Shown here in pieces: positions 16,684 to 25,356 of a DNA stretch of 64,000 nt. The stretch's first letter is position 1. Each line of letters opens with the position of its first letter. A model generated the notes under the pieces. It did not search any database. It worked only from the letters and a program-made list of their open reading frames with translations, and was not told the DNA's origin. Both the position numbers and the translations under genes were made by a program. Source of the stretch: Pannonibacter tanglangensis (lineage in GTDB: Bacteria > Pseudomonadota > Alphaproteobacteria > Rhizobiales > Stappiaceae); the NCBI RefSeq assembly GCF_009915685.1, contig NZ_JAABLP010000005.1. One strand, 5' to 3'.

Positions 16684-18879
16684 TCAGTTGCCGAAGATGC
16701 GTCCGATGAGATCGAGCGGGCCGGGTGCGTTGTCCTGCGGGGGAACCAGCTGGCTGCCCGAGCCGACGTCGCCCGGCGGCAGCGGGGCGTCGTCGCTGAG
16801 AGCGGGGCCCTCCTCGAGGATCATCTGCTCCGCCACGCCCGGCAGCGCCGCAACCGGCAGCCCGAGATGCGCTGCCTCCATGGTCTCGCGCCAGACATCC
16901 GCCGGCATCGAGCCACCGGTTGCCTTCTTCGTCGGGCTGTTGTCGTCGTTGCCGAGCCAGACGGCGGCGGTCAGGTTGGCCGTGTAGCCGATGAACCAGG
17001 CGTCGCGGAATTCCTGGCTGGTGCCTGTCTTGCCGGCGGCCGGACGCTTGTCGTAGAGCACCGCCTTCTTGCCGGTGCCGGTGATCAGGGTCTGCGCCAG
17101 CATGTAGTTCATCTGCGCCAGGACGCCCGGGTCCACCACCCGTCCCGGGCCGTTGCCCTGCCGGGCATAGAGCGTGCGGCCTTCGGGCGTGCGGATGCGG
17201 TCGATCACATGCGGCACCACGCCGAAACCACCGTTCGAGAAGGGGACGAAAGCGGCCGTCATTTCCAGCGGCGTGACTTCCGAGGTCCCCAGCGACAGCG
17301 ACAGGTTCGGCGCGAGCGGCGACGAGATGCCCATGCGCTGCGCGGTGCGGATGACGGTCTTCGTGCCCACCTCCGACATCAGCCGCGCGGCGACGGTGTT
17401 GAGCGACATCGCCAGCGCATCGGTGAGCGTCACGTCGCCGTAGAATTTCTTGGTGTAGTTCTGCGGCGACCAGCCCTTCACGGTGAAGGGTTCGTCGCGG
17501 CGCAGCGTGTCCGGTGCCATGCCGGCTTCGAGCGCGGCCAGATAGACGAAGGGCTTGAACGCCGAGCCTGGCTGACGGCGGGCCGACACCGCGCGGTTGA
17601 ACTGGCTCTGGCCATAGTCGGCCCCGCCCACCAGCGCCTTCACGGCACCGGCCGTGTCCATCACCACGACGGCGCCCTGGCTGACCCCGAGCGTCTTGCC
17701 CTGGGTCGAGAGGTTGCCGCGCAGCGCCATCTCGGCCGAGTCCTGCATCGTGCTGTCGATGGTCGTGTCGACGATGATGTCGGTGTCGATGGCGCCGACA
17801 TATTGCGGCAGCATGTCCATCACCCAGTCGGCGACGTAGTTGGCGCTGGAACTGTTCTGGATCGACACCACCACCGCCGGCTCGCTCATGGCGGTGCGGG
17901 CAGCGGCCGCGTCGATGAAGCCGGTGTCGCGCATGGCGGCGAGCACCACTTGCGCCCGCTCGGCGGCCAGCCTCGGGTTGCGCGACGGGGCGTAGCGCGA
18001 TGGAGCCTTGAGCAGTCCGGCCAGCGTCGCCGCCTCCGCAAGCGTCACCATCCGCGCCGACTTGCCGTAGTAGCGCCGTGCCGCCGCATCGACGCCATAG
18101 GCACCCGCGCCGAGATAGACGCGGTTGAGATACATTTCGAGGATCTCGTCCTTGGTGAACGTCGCCTCCAGCCACAGCGCCAGCACCAGCTCCTGCACCT
18201 TCCGGCCCAGCGTCCGGTCCGGTTCGAGAAAGAGGTTCTTGGCCAGCTGCTGGGTCAGCGTCGAGCCGCCCTGGACCAGCTGTCCGCTCGACAGGTTCAC
18301 CGCCATGGCGCGCGCAAGGCCGATCGGGTCCAGACCGAAATGGCTGTAGAAGCGGCGATCCTCGATGGCGATCACGGCCTGCGGCAGATAGGGCGGCAGC
18401 TGTTCCAGCCGCACCGCCTCGCCGCCGGTGTCTCCCCGGTTTGCCAGGAGCTCGCCGTTGGCGGCCACGATCTGCACGTTGGGCGGCCGCTCCGGCACGC
18501 GCCATTCCGACGTCGGCGGCAGGTGGGCAGCGTAATAGCCGAGAATGCCGACGACCGCGATCACGCCCCAGATCGACAGCACGAAGCCCCAGTAGATCGT
18601 CCGCCGGATCAGCCAGCCGAGGAAGCTGCCGCGCCGGCGGGGCTTCGGGTCCTTCTTGCGTCCGCGCCGGCTGCTGCCGCGCTTCGGCTTGCGCGGTGTC
18701 TCGTCCACCTCGTTGTCGTCGTCGTCCGGCAGCTCCGGCTCGGCCTGGCGCGGACGCCGGCGCGCGGGCGCCCCGACGCTGACCCGGTCGCGCGGCGACG
18801 GACGCAGCTCGAGGATGGCTGCATCGCTGCCGTCGAAGGTCGGCTCGATTCGCGTTCCGTTCTTGCGCCCCTGCGCCAT
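16684..18879 (-). CDS. Class A penicillin-binding protein (PBP1A family)
   Basis: About 731 residues from ATG 18879; a TTG 17 codons upstream has no ribosome-binding site. A long basic cytoplasmic N-terminus with acidic DDDDNEVDE is followed by one membrane helix. The glycosyltransferase domain shows EDRRFYSHFG with the catalytic Glu, and QGGSTLTQQLAKNLFL. The transpeptidase domain shows Ser-x-x-Lys in RQPGSAFKPF, SLNTVA and KTGTSQ. It polymerises and crosslinks peptidoglycan. LppC, a possible PBP activator, is encoded at 37465-38745. The sigma factor gene ecfG ends 166 bases upstream on the same strand. Confidence 0.94.
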   Translation of the reverse strand: MAQGRKNGTRIEPTFDGSDAAILELRPSPRDRVSVGAPARRRPRQAEPELPDDDDNEVDETPRKPKRGSSRRGRKKDPKPRRRGSFLGWLIRRTIYWGFVLSIWGVIAVVGILGYYAAHLPPTSEWRVPERPPNVQIVAANGELLANRGDTGGEAVRLEQLPPYLPQAVIAIEDRRFYSHFGLDPIGLARAMAVNLSSGQLVQGGSTLTQQLAKNLFLEPDRTLGRKVQELVLALWLEATFTKDEILEMYLNRVYLGAGAYGVDAAARRYYGKSARMVTLAEAATLAGLLKAPSRYAPSRNPRLAAERAQVVLAAMRDTGFIDAAAARTAMSEPAVVVSIQNSSSANYVADWVMDMLPQYVGAIDTDIIVDTTIDSTMQDSAEMALRGNLSTQGKTLGVSQGAVVVMDTAGAVKALVGGADYGQSQFNRAVSARRQPGSAFKPFVYLAALEAGMAPDTLRRDEPFTVKGWSPQNYTKKFYGDVTLTDALAMSLNTVAARLMSEVGTKTVIRTAQRMGISSPLAPNLSLSLGTSEVTPLEMTAAFVPFSNGGFGVVPHVIDRIRTPEGRTLYARQGNGPGRVVDPGVLAQMNYMLAQTLITGTGKKAVLYDKRPAAGKTGTSQEFRDAWFIGYTANLTAAVWLGNDDNSPTKKATGGSMPADVWRETMEAAHLGLPVAALPGVAEQMILEEGPALSDDAPLPPGDVGSGSQLVPPQDNAPGPLDLIGRIFGN

Positions 18880-19045
18880 GGTTCCGGCCGGTTCCTGAGG
18901 ACTTGGGTTCTGTTGCACCCGTTTGCTCAAACTAGAAGCGGCGGTTTAAGGCGGCGTTAAGGTGTTGGCTTCGTGGCGTTCCGGCCCTGTGGAGCGCTGA
19001 CCAGAGCTTCGGGCCGGCCCCGGCTGGCCGTCAGGACCGCCGGCC

Positions 19046-19660
19046 TCAGCCGGCAAAGGCCCGGTGGGTGATGGCGGCAGTGCCGGCGTCCGGCCCGTAG
19101 TCCTGTTCGCCACCGACCTGCAGCAGGTCCTGCAGGCGGTTGCGGGCCCGGTTCACGCGGCTCTTGATGGTTCCGAGCGCGCAGCCGCAAATCGCCGCCG
19201 CCTCCTCGTAGGAGAAGCCGGAGGCGCCGACCAGGATGATCGCCTCGCGCTGGTCGTCGGGCAGCCGTTCCAGGGCACGGCGGAAGTCGGCCATGTCGAG
19301 GGTGCCGTGCTGGGCGGGATGCACGGCCAGCCGTTCGGTGAACAGCCCGTCGGAGTCCTGCACTTCGCGGCCGCGCTTGCGCATCTGGCTGTAGAACTCG
19401 TTGCGCAGGATCGTGAACAGCCAGGCCTTCATGTTGGTGCCCGGCTCGAAACTGTCCTGCTTCGCCCAGGCCTTCAGGATGGTGTCCTGCACCAGATCGT
19501 CCGCCCGGTCGGCCTTGCCGGCGAGGGAGACGGCAAAGGCGCGCAGGCTTGGCAGGCAAGCCAGCAGGTCGCGCTTGAAGGCCCGGATTGTGCCCTGGTC
19601 GACGGTCTGGTCGATGGAATGGTCTGACCTCTGGTCACGGCTGGGGTCGGCGGCGCTCAT
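19046..19660 (-). CDS. ecfG: EcfG-type general stress sigma factor
   Basis: 204 residues. Sigma region 2 reads ADDLVQDTILKAWAKQDSFEPGTNMKAWL, and region 4 reads LPDDQREAIILVGASGFSYEEAA with a helix-turn-helix ICGCALGTIKSRVNRARNRL. This is the alphaproteobacterial ECF15/EcfG pattern. It starts in an ATGA overlap with nepR, so the two are translationally coupled. It directs transcription from GGAAC-N16/17-CGTT promoters, several of which are found in this window, including one in front of its own operon. An extra ~25-residue polar N-terminus precedes the conserved domain. Confidence 0.95.
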   Translation of the reverse strand: MSAADPSRDQRSDHSIDQTVDQGTIRAFKRDLLACLPSLRAFAVSLAGKADRADDLVQDTILKAWAKQDSFEPGTNMKAWLFTILRNEFYSQMRKRGREVQDSDGLFTERLAVHPAQHGTLDMADFRRALERLPDDQREAIILVGASGFSYEEAAAICGCALGTIKSRVNRARNRLQDLLQVGGEQDYGPDAGTAAITHRAFAG

Positions 19661-19842
19661 TTCCTGAGGCTCCTCTGCTCGGCCTCGTCGAGCCGCTCCA
19701 GAAGGTCGAGGAACTTGTCCGGAATTCCTTCGGCCTGCACCGTGTCATAGAGCTGGCGCAAGCGGTCGGTGATCTGCTGTGCGGCCTCGGTCGCCGGGGG
19801 CTGACCCGTGTTCTGGCCGTCGAGCGCTGTCCGTTCGGTCAT
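19657..19842 (-). CDS. nepR: Anti-sigma factor NepR
   Basis: 61 residues, ATG 19842, overlapping ecfG by ATGA. The helical core ITDRLRQLYDTVQAEGIPDK followed by FLDLLERLDEA is the NepR signature, with its two helices that clamp EcfG. Under stress, phosphorylated PhyR binds NepR and frees EcfG. It is divergent from phyR and its promoter is EcfG-type. Confidence 0.93.
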   Translation of the reverse strand: MTERTALDGQNTGQPPATEAAQQITDRLRQLYDTVQAEGIPDKFLDLLERLDEAEQRSLRK

Positions 19843-19879
19843 GGGTGTCGTGCATCCGTGTTCTTCATCTGGAGGTGCA

Positions 19880-19904
19880 AACGCAGGGTCGCAAAAAAAG
19901 TTCC
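19880..19904 (-). promoter_or_regulatory. EcfG-dependent promoter of nepR-ecfG
   Basis: On the minus strand GGAAC (19900-19904), 16 bases, CGTT (19880-19883): an exact match to the EcfG consensus, 37 bases before the nepR ATG. It makes the stress sigma autoregulated. Confidence 0.88.
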
Positions 19905-19912
19905 GCGGCGCC

Positions 19913-19937
19913 GGAACTTTTTTGGCCGGACTCCGTT
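19913..19937 (+). promoter_or_regulatory. EcfG-dependent promoter of phyR
   Basis: GGAAC (19913-19917), 16 bases, CGTT (19934-19937). Its -35 is back to back with that of nepR-ecfG, forming the 18-bp inverted repeat GTTCCGCGGCGCCGGAAC at 19900-19917. Confidence 0.88.
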
Positions 19938-20019
19938 GAACCCCTGATCGCCCGGCCAGCCGGGCCGGACCATGACCTGCACGATCCTGCCGCGCCCGGC
20001 AGGCAGAGGGAGCCAACGC

Positions 20020-20814
20020 ATGTCGCTTTCCACCCGCATCGCACCTCATCTGGGCTATCTGCGCCGCTATGCGCGCGCGGTCACCGGGTCGCAGACATCC
20101 GGCGATGCCTATGTCGCGGCCACGCTCGAGGCGCTGATCGCCGATGTCGGGATCCTGCCGGAGGCCAGCAGTGACCGGGTCGCGCTCTACAAACTCTTTG
20201 CGGGGCTGTTTGGTTCCACCCTGATCCAGGTCGAGCCGACCGCTTCGCCCTATGTCTGGGAGCGGCGGGCGGCCGAGTATCTGGCCGCAATTCCGCCGAA
20301 GAACCGCCTTGCCTTCCTGCTGGTGTCGGTGGAAGCCTTCAGCCGAGCCGAGGCGGCCGAGATCCTGTCGGTCGAGCCGTCCGAGCTGGAGGCGATGGTT
20401 GCGGAAGCCGGGGCGGAGATCTCCCGTCAGGTTTCCACCGACATCCTCATCATCGAGGACGAGCCGCTGATTGCCATGGACATCGAGCAGATGGTCGAGC
20501 AGCTCGGCCACCGCGTCAGCGGCATCGCGCGGACCCACAGGGAGGCCGTCGAGCTGTTCCGCAGCACCAGCCCGCGCATGATCCTCGCGGACATCCAGCT
20601 GGCCGACGGCAGCTCCGGCATTGACGCCGTCAACGAGATCCTCGGCGAGGTCGCCCTGCCGGTGATCTTCATCACCGCCTTCCCGGAACGGCTTCTGACC
20701 GGCGAAAGGCCCGAGCCGGCCTTCCTGGTCACCAAGCCGTTCAACCCGGACATGGTCAAGGCCCTGATCGGTCAGGCGCTGTTCTTCGACCAGGGCGCCC
20801 GGGCCAGCGCCTGA
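20020..20814 (+). CDS. phyR: General stress anti-anti-sigma regulator PhyR
   Basis: 264 residues from ATG 20020, with GAGGGA upstream; a more upstream ATG (19972) is unlikely because the family starts near APHLGYLRRYARA. Residues 1-135 form the sigma-like domain that mimics EcfG. Residues about 141-262 are a receiver with IIEDEPL, phospho-acceptor Asp191 (ILADIQLADG), FITAFPE and TKPF. When phosphorylated it sequesters NepR. It is divergent from nepR-ecfG and has its own EcfG promoter. Two HWE kinases nearby are candidate phospho-donors. Confidence 0.96.
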   Translation: MSLSTRIAPHLGYLRRYARAVTGSQTSGDAYVAATLEALIADVGILPEASSDRVALYKLFAGLFGSTLIQVEPTASPYVWERRAAEYLAAIPPKNRLAFLLVSVEAFSRAEAAEILSVEPSELEAMVAEAGAEISRQVSTDILIIEDEPLIAMDIEQMVEQLGHRVSGIARTHREAVELFRSTSPRMILADIQLADGSSGIDAVNEILGEVALPVIFITAFPERLLTGERPEPAFLVTKPFNPDMVKALIGQALFFDQGARASA

Positions 20815-20833
20815 CATCGCGGCGCCGGTCAAG

Positions 20834-20858
20834 GGAACAACCAGGCGGCAAGCGCGTT
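20834..20858 (+). promoter_or_regulatory. EcfG-dependent promoter of the DUF1328 gene
   Basis: GGAAC (20834-20838), 16 bases, CGTT (20855-20858), starting 20 bases after the phyR stop and ending 30 bases before the small gene. An exact match to the consensus of the two promoters upstream. Confidence 0.82.
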
Positions 20859-20888
20859 GTCACGGCATCGACATCAACGGAGAGCCCC

Positions 20889-21053
20889 ATGCTGTACTAT
20901 GCCCTTGTCTTCTTCATCGTTGCCATTGTTGCCGGCGTTCTCGGATTTGGCGGGATTGCCGGCGCTTCGGCCGGCATCGCCCAGATCCTCTTCTTTCTGT
21001 TTCTGGTCTTCCTGGTCATTTCCCTTGTCATGGGCGTGATCCGCAAGGCCTGA
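20889..21053 (+). CDS. DUF1328 small membrane protein
   Basis: 54 residues, with GGAGA 4 bases before ATG 20889. Two hydrophobic helices flank a glycine-rich turn (GVLGFGGIAGASAGIAQIL), and the C-terminus is GVIRKA. This is the DUF1328/YtjA family of small inner-membrane proteins, of unknown function and often stress induced. An EcfG promoter stands directly in front, so it belongs to the general stress regulon. It may be co-transcribed with the kinase gene that follows after 85 bases. Confidence 0.88.
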   Translation: MLYYALVFFIVAIVAGVLGFGGIAGASAGIAQILFFLFLVFLVISLVMGVIRKA

Positions 21054-21138
21054 TCCATCGTCCGGCCTCCGGGCGGCAGCGGTCCGGGCGCGGCCCGTGA
21101 CGGTGCCGCCCTCATCGCCGTGAAACCGGAGTTTCGAG

Positions 21139-22194
21139 GTGACCCACCGCTTGACCTGGCAAGGCGCCGGACAGCCGGAGGCGCAGCTCAGGGAGTATCT
21201 CCTGCTGGCGCTCGAGCGGTCCGGCGTCTGTGTCCTGCTGCAGTCCGCCACCCAGGATTACCTGTATCTTGCCAACCTTCCCCCCTGCTGGTCCTTCGAC
21301 CCGTCGGATGGGGCGCCGAGCGATGCGGCCCTGTTCGGCGACGACCTGGCGACGCGCCTGCGGCTGCTGAAACTGGATGTTCTGGCATCCGGCGAGACCC
21401 GCAGTCTCGAGGCCGCCGTGGGCGAGGACGGGCTGTTCGGCTTCCGCGTCGAGCCGGTCGACGGCTTCGGCAGCGACCGGCATCTGCTGACCACGATCAC
21501 CGACCTGACGGAAAAGACCCGGCGCGAGAAGGTTCTGCGGGCCCTCTTGCGCGAGGTCAGCCACCGCTCGAAGAACCTGCTTGCCATCATCCAGAGCCTG
21601 GCGGCGCAGACCGCCCGTCACTCCACCACGCTGGAGCAGTTTCTCGCCCGGTTCCGGGGGCGGCTCTATTCACTGGCGCAGTCGCAGGATCTGGTGACCC
21701 AGTCCAACTGGCACGGAGCCCGCTTCCGCGACCTGGTGCGCCATCAGGTCGACCGCTACATGCCGCAGAACGGTGCAGCCGTGGAGATCCTCGGCGAGGA
21801 TGTGCTGCTTGATCCCAATGCGGCGCTGCATGTCGGCCTTGCCCTGCATGAGCTGATGGTCAATGCGGTGAGCTTCGGCACGGCGGTGTCGTCCGGTCCG
21901 CCGATCGCGCTCCGCTGCGGTCGCGTGCAGGAGGACGGCACCGAGAAGCTGGAGATCGTCTGGCTGGAGAGCATCACGCCGGCGCCCGGCCATGGCCTGT
22001 CCCAGCCCGCGTCCCGGGGTGCCGACCAGGCCGAGCCGCGCGCCGAGGCCCATTTCGGCAGCACCGTGCTGCAACGGGTGGTGCCGGCCGCGGTCGATGG
22101 TCGCGCAGAGTATCATCTCACGCCGCGCCTCGTGTCCTATCGTCTCGTGTTTCCGGCGCAGGCGGCGAACGGCCATGACGACCTTGCGCCCTGA
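21139..22194 (+). CDS. HWE-type sensor histidine kinase (soluble)
   Basis: 351 residues from GTG 21139, with GGAG 8 bases upstream. No membrane segment is seen. The first ~120 residues look like a divergent PAS domain ending in the TITDLTEKTRREKVLRALL linker. The phospho-acceptor block is LREVSHRSKNLLAIIQSL, of HisKA_2/HWE type, followed by the ALHELMVNAVSFG N-box. The ATPase domain is loose: the usual G boxes are hard to find after residue 290. Its place next to phyR makes it a candidate PhyR kinase. The ligand is unknown. Confidence 0.85.
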   Translation: MTHRLTWQGAGQPEAQLREYLLLALERSGVCVLLQSATQDYLYLANLPPCWSFDPSDGAPSDAALFGDDLATRLRLLKLDVLASGETRSLEAAVGEDGLFGFRVEPVDGFGSDRHLLTTITDLTEKTRREKVLRALLREVSHRSKNLLAIIQSLAAQTARHSTTLEQFLARFRGRLYSLAQSQDLVTQSNWHGARFRDLVRHQVDRYMPQNGAAVEILGEDVLLDPNAALHVGLALHELMVNAVSFGTAVSSGPPIALRCGRVQEDGTEKLEIVWLESITPAPGHGLSQPASRGADQAEPRAEAHFGSTVLQRVVPAAVDGRAEYHLTPRLVSYRLVFPAQAANGHDDLAP

Positions 22195-22348
22195 CGGCTG
22201 CCGGCTGAGCCCGGGGGCTCCCGTCACCCGCCGCAGCCGCGGCAACCGCACCCCGCCCGCGCCCGGTCGGGCAGCGGGGTCGGGGTGCTTGCGCGAGATC
22301 CGGGTGGGGCGGTGGATCCCGCGCGAGCGGCGGACCGCTCGCAGGCAC

Positions 22349-22373
22349 AACGTTCGGGGCGGCAGAAGGTTCC
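22349..22373 (-). promoter_or_regulatory. EcfG-like promoter match pointing into the soluble HWE kinase gene (antisense)
   Basis: On the minus strand GGAAC (22369-22373), 16 bases, CGTT (22349-22352). It lies in the 283-base gene-free spacer between the two kinase genes and points back across the 3' part of the first, so its product would be antisense. A chance match is quite possible at this pattern length. Otherwise the spacer shows nothing recognisable. Confidence 0.35.
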
Positions 22374-22477
22374 CGGCGGGCCATCGCCCGGCCATCATCG
22401 GCCGGAACGCCCTTTGTCGCCGAAGGGCTTCGGTCTAGGGTGATCCAACTCTCGGGTGTGGGGGCCCCGTCCTCGAA

Positions 22478-24067
22478 ATGAAGCGTTACTTGCCCGCCGC
22501 AGCCTTTGTGGCCACATCCCTGATCGGTCTCGTCCTGACCCTCGTGCTGTTCCAGACCGAGCGGATCGCCGACCAGCGCCGCTTCGACGTTCTCGCCCAT
22601 GAGGCGGTGGACCGCATTCGCGCCCGCGTGGAGCAGCGCAAGGCCCTCCTGACCGCGACCCTGTCCTATTTCGAGGCCAATGGCGGTCCGCTCAACCGGC
22701 CGGAGTTCCAGATCTTCGTGCAGGGCCTCGACCTGACGGACGAGGGCCGCGGCATGCAGGGCATCGGCTTTGCCCGGCTGCTGCGCACCGGGGAGGAGGC
22801 CGCCGCCAGCGCGGAGCTGCTCCGCAACTACGGCCGCGCGCAGCAGGTCTGGCCCGACACCGCAGAGGACTGGCGCGCGCCGATCGTTCTCCTGGAGCCC
22901 CAGGACGAGCGCAATGCCCGGGCGCTGGGCTTCGACATGTACAGCGAGGACAAGCGCCGCCAGGCCATGCGCCGGGCGCTCGACACGGGCACGTTGCAGG
23001 CCTCGGCCCCCGTCGAGCTGGTGCAGGAAAACGGCGTCGATCCGCAGACCGGCTTCCTGCTCTACGTGCCCTACCGCGATGCGCAAGGTCAGACCCTCGG
23101 CTTCGTCTATGCCCCGTTCCGGGTCGGCAACCTGCACCGGATGGCGCTCGACCATCCGACCGGGCTTGGTGTCCTGGTCGACAGCTGGGATGTCACGGGC
23201 GGCCAGCCGGTCCCGCTCTACCGGTCGGACGGCTACGATCAGGTGGCGGGTCGTCTGCAGACACCGGTGACGCGGCAGATCGACGTCGGCGGGCGCACCT
23301 GGGCCATTTCCGTCGTCGAGGCGGTGCCGGCCACACGCACGCTTGCCCACTGGCGCTCCTTCATCCTCGGCACGGTGTCGCTGCTGTTTGCCGCGGCGCT
23401 GGCCGTCTCCATCCGCAACCAGATGCGGGCCGTCGAGGCCAGGCGCGAGGTCCAGCGCGTCTCGCAGCAGGCGATTGCTGACAAGGACCTCCTGCTGCAG
23501 GAGATGAAGCACCGGATCAAGAACTCCATCGCCCGCATCCTGGCGATGGCGCGTCAGACGGCGGCCCATTCCGACACGCTCGACGCCTTCTCGGCCTCCT
23601 TCTCCGCCCGGCTGCAGGCCATGGCCAATGCGCAGGACCTGCTGACCCGGTCCCGATGGCAGAAGGCGGCTCTCGCGGATCTCCTCACCCAGGAGCTGGA
23701 ACAGGTCTTCGGGGCTGGCCTCGAGGGCGCGCAGATCGACGGACCCGCCGTCGTTCTCGGCGAGAAGGCCACCCATGCGCTCGGTCTGGTGGTTCACGAG
23801 CTGGCCACCAACGCCCTGAAATATGCCCGCATCGGTGAGGGCCGCGCCCGGCTGGAGGTGCGCTGGCGCATCGAGGCTGCGCGGCCCGCCGATGTCCTCT
23901 GCCTGCTGTGGTCGGAAGACGGACCCGACCCGCTGCCGGCGGGCGGCCGCTCGGGCTTCGGAACCCGTCTCATCGACGCGACCGTGCGCGGCGAACTGAA
24001 CGGCACGATCGAGCGCCGCTTCGGCGAACGGGGTCTCACGGTCGAGGTCCGCTTCCCGCTTGCCTGA
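22478..24067 (+). CDS. Membrane HWE histidine kinase with CHASE sensor
   Basis: 529 residues. An N-terminal helix (residues 5-25) and a second one (about 287-310) bracket a periplasmic CHASE domain. Its blocks are RFDVLAHEAVDRIRARVEQR, GMQGIGFARLL, GFDMYSEDKRRQAMRRALDT and TGFLLYVPYR. In the cytoplasm the acceptor block is LLQEMKHRIKNSIARILAMA, followed by VVHELATNALKYA and SGFGTRLIDATVRGEL, i.e. HisKA_2/HWE with a complete ATPase. CHASE domains bind small extracellular molecules. Location by phyR suggests input to the general stress response, but no cognate regulator is fused or adjacent. Confidence 0.9.
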   Translation: MKRYLPAAAFVATSLIGLVLTLVLFQTERIADQRRFDVLAHEAVDRIRARVEQRKALLTATLSYFEANGGPLNRPEFQIFVQGLDLTDEGRGMQGIGFARLLRTGEEAAASAELLRNYGRAQQVWPDTAEDWRAPIVLLEPQDERNARALGFDMYSEDKRRQAMRRALDTGTLQASAPVELVQENGVDPQTGFLLYVPYRDAQGQTLGFVYAPFRVGNLHRMALDHPTGLGVLVDSWDVTGGQPVPLYRSDGYDQVAGRLQTPVTRQIDVGGRTWAISVVEAVPATRTLAHWRSFILGTVSLLFAAALAVSIRNQMRAVEARREVQRVSQQAIADKDLLLQEMKHRIKNSIARILAMARQTAAHSDTLDAFSASFSARLQAMANAQDLLTRSRWQKAALADLLTQELEQVFGAGLEGAQIDGPAVVLGEKATHALGLVVHELATNALKYARIGEGRARLEVRWRIEAARPADVLCLLWSEDGPDPLPAGGRSGFGTRLIDATVRGELNGTIERRFGERGLTVEVRFPLA

Positions 24068-24170
24068 ACGGTTGCGTCTTGAGGCAGGTCAATCCGCCCT
24101 GACGCCAAACCTGCTAGCCCTGACCGGACAGCGCGGCCGCCGGCCGCCGGCACTGCAGGGGAGAGTTAGC

Positions 24171-24530
24171 ATGTCCGTCAGCGACTGGCAGTCCTTCATC
24201 GCCGAGACCGACAGCCGCATGGCCCGGTTGCGCACGGGCATTCCGGGCGTCGCAAAGGGCTTTGCCGAGACCGCCCGGGCCGCCATCGGCGCCGGGGCGC
24301 TCGATTCCAGGACCAAGGAACTGATCGCGCTCGCCATCGGCATCACCGCCCGCTGCGACGGGTGCCTCGCCTATCACGCCAAGGCGGCTGCGAAATACGG
24401 GGCCAGCCGGGAAGAAGTTCTGGAGACCATCGCGGTGGCGGTATACATGGGGGGCGGGCCGTCCATGATCTATGGTGCCGAAGCGCTGGCGGCCTTTGAC
24501 GCCTTCGCACCCTCCGCCCCGACGGGCTGA
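24171..24530 (+). CDS. Carboxymuconolactone decarboxylase/AhpD-like protein
   Basis: 119 residues, with AGGGGAG upstream of ATG 24171. The AhpD-type motif RCDGCLAYHAKAA (C-x2-C-x3-H) lies in the second third, followed by EEVLETIAVAVYMGGGPSMIYG. Such proteins are small helical oligomers using the CxxC pair as peroxidase or disulfide reductase. The substrate cannot be told. It lies 103 bases after the CHASE kinase and may be expressed independently. Confidence 0.88.
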   Translation: MSVSDWQSFIAETDSRMARLRTGIPGVAKGFAETARAAIGAGALDSRTKELIALAIGITARCDGCLAYHAKAAAKYGASREEVLETIAVAVYMGGGPSMIYGAEALAAFDAFAPSAPTG

Positions 24531-24617
24531 CAGCCGCCTGGCCCGCATCTCGCCCGCCGCGCGCCTCTCGGCCCGCCCACCTCCGGGGCCAGCAAGAGGG
24601 CCCGCAGGGCGAACGGC

Positions 24618-25256
24618 ATGTATGACGCGGTGATCTTCGATCTGGACGGCACGCTTCTCTCCACCGAGCAGGTGTCGCTGCGCGGCGGGCTCCGGGCCCT
24701 CGAGACGCTGGGGCATTCCGCTGACGAGTCCCTGTTCCACGCCCTTGTCGGCAAGGACGATACGGCCAGCTTCGCGATCCTCAGCGATCATCTCGGCGCC
24801 GACCTGGCGGCGGCGCTGATCCCGACCTGGAGCGCCGAGTGCCGGCGGATCATTGCGGAGGAAGGCGTTCCCTTGCGGCCACGGGTCAACGACCTGCTGG
24901 ACGCGCTCGACACGACCGGACTGCCGCGCGCCATCGCCACCTCCAGCCGGCGCGACAGCGCGCGGACCAAGCTGAAACACGCGGGCCTCGACACCCGCTT
25001 TGCCTCGGTTGTCTGCTTTGAAGATGTGGCACGGCGCAAGCCGGCTCCCGATCCCTACCTGCGTGCTGCCGAGCTGCTCGGCGTCGACCCGCGCCGCTGT
25101 GTCGCCTTCGAGGACAGCGAGACCGGGGCCGAGGCCGCCATGCTGGCCGGCATGGTGGTGGTCCAGGTGCCGGATCTCCTGCCGTCCGACGGGCACTTCG
25201 CGCATCACCTCGCGGACGACATCTGGACCGGCGCGCGCAAGGCAGGCCTCATCTGA
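24618..25256 (+). CDS. HAD-family hydrolase, subfamily IA
   Basis: 212 residues. Motif I is FDLDGTLLST with the nucleophile Asp and the acid Asp; motif II is IATSSRR; motif III Lys lies in RRKPAPDPYLRAAELLGVDP; and motif IV is AFEDSETGAEAA. A helical cap separates motifs I and II. It resembles phosphoglycolate or beta-phosphoglucomutase relatives, so it probably hydrolyses a small phosphorylated metabolite; the substrate is unknown. It is convergent with the rhodanese gene. Confidence 0.9.
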   Translation: MYDAVIFDLDGTLLSTEQVSLRGGLRALETLGHSADESLFHALVGKDDTASFAILSDHLGADLAAALIPTWSAECRRIIAEEGVPLRPRVNDLLDALDTTGLPRAIATSSRRDSARTKLKHAGLDTRFASVVCFEDVARRKPAPDPYLRAAELLGVDPRRCVAFEDSETGAEAAMLAGMVVVQVPDLLPSDGHFAHHLADDIWTGARKAGLI

Positions 25257-25356
25257 CACCGGCCCTGCCCGGCCCCTGAGCCGACCGCAGACACCTCCCC
25301 TGGACCGGCGCCGCCGGGCTGCCGGGGCCGGTTGCCGGGCGTCAGGGCCTGAAGGA

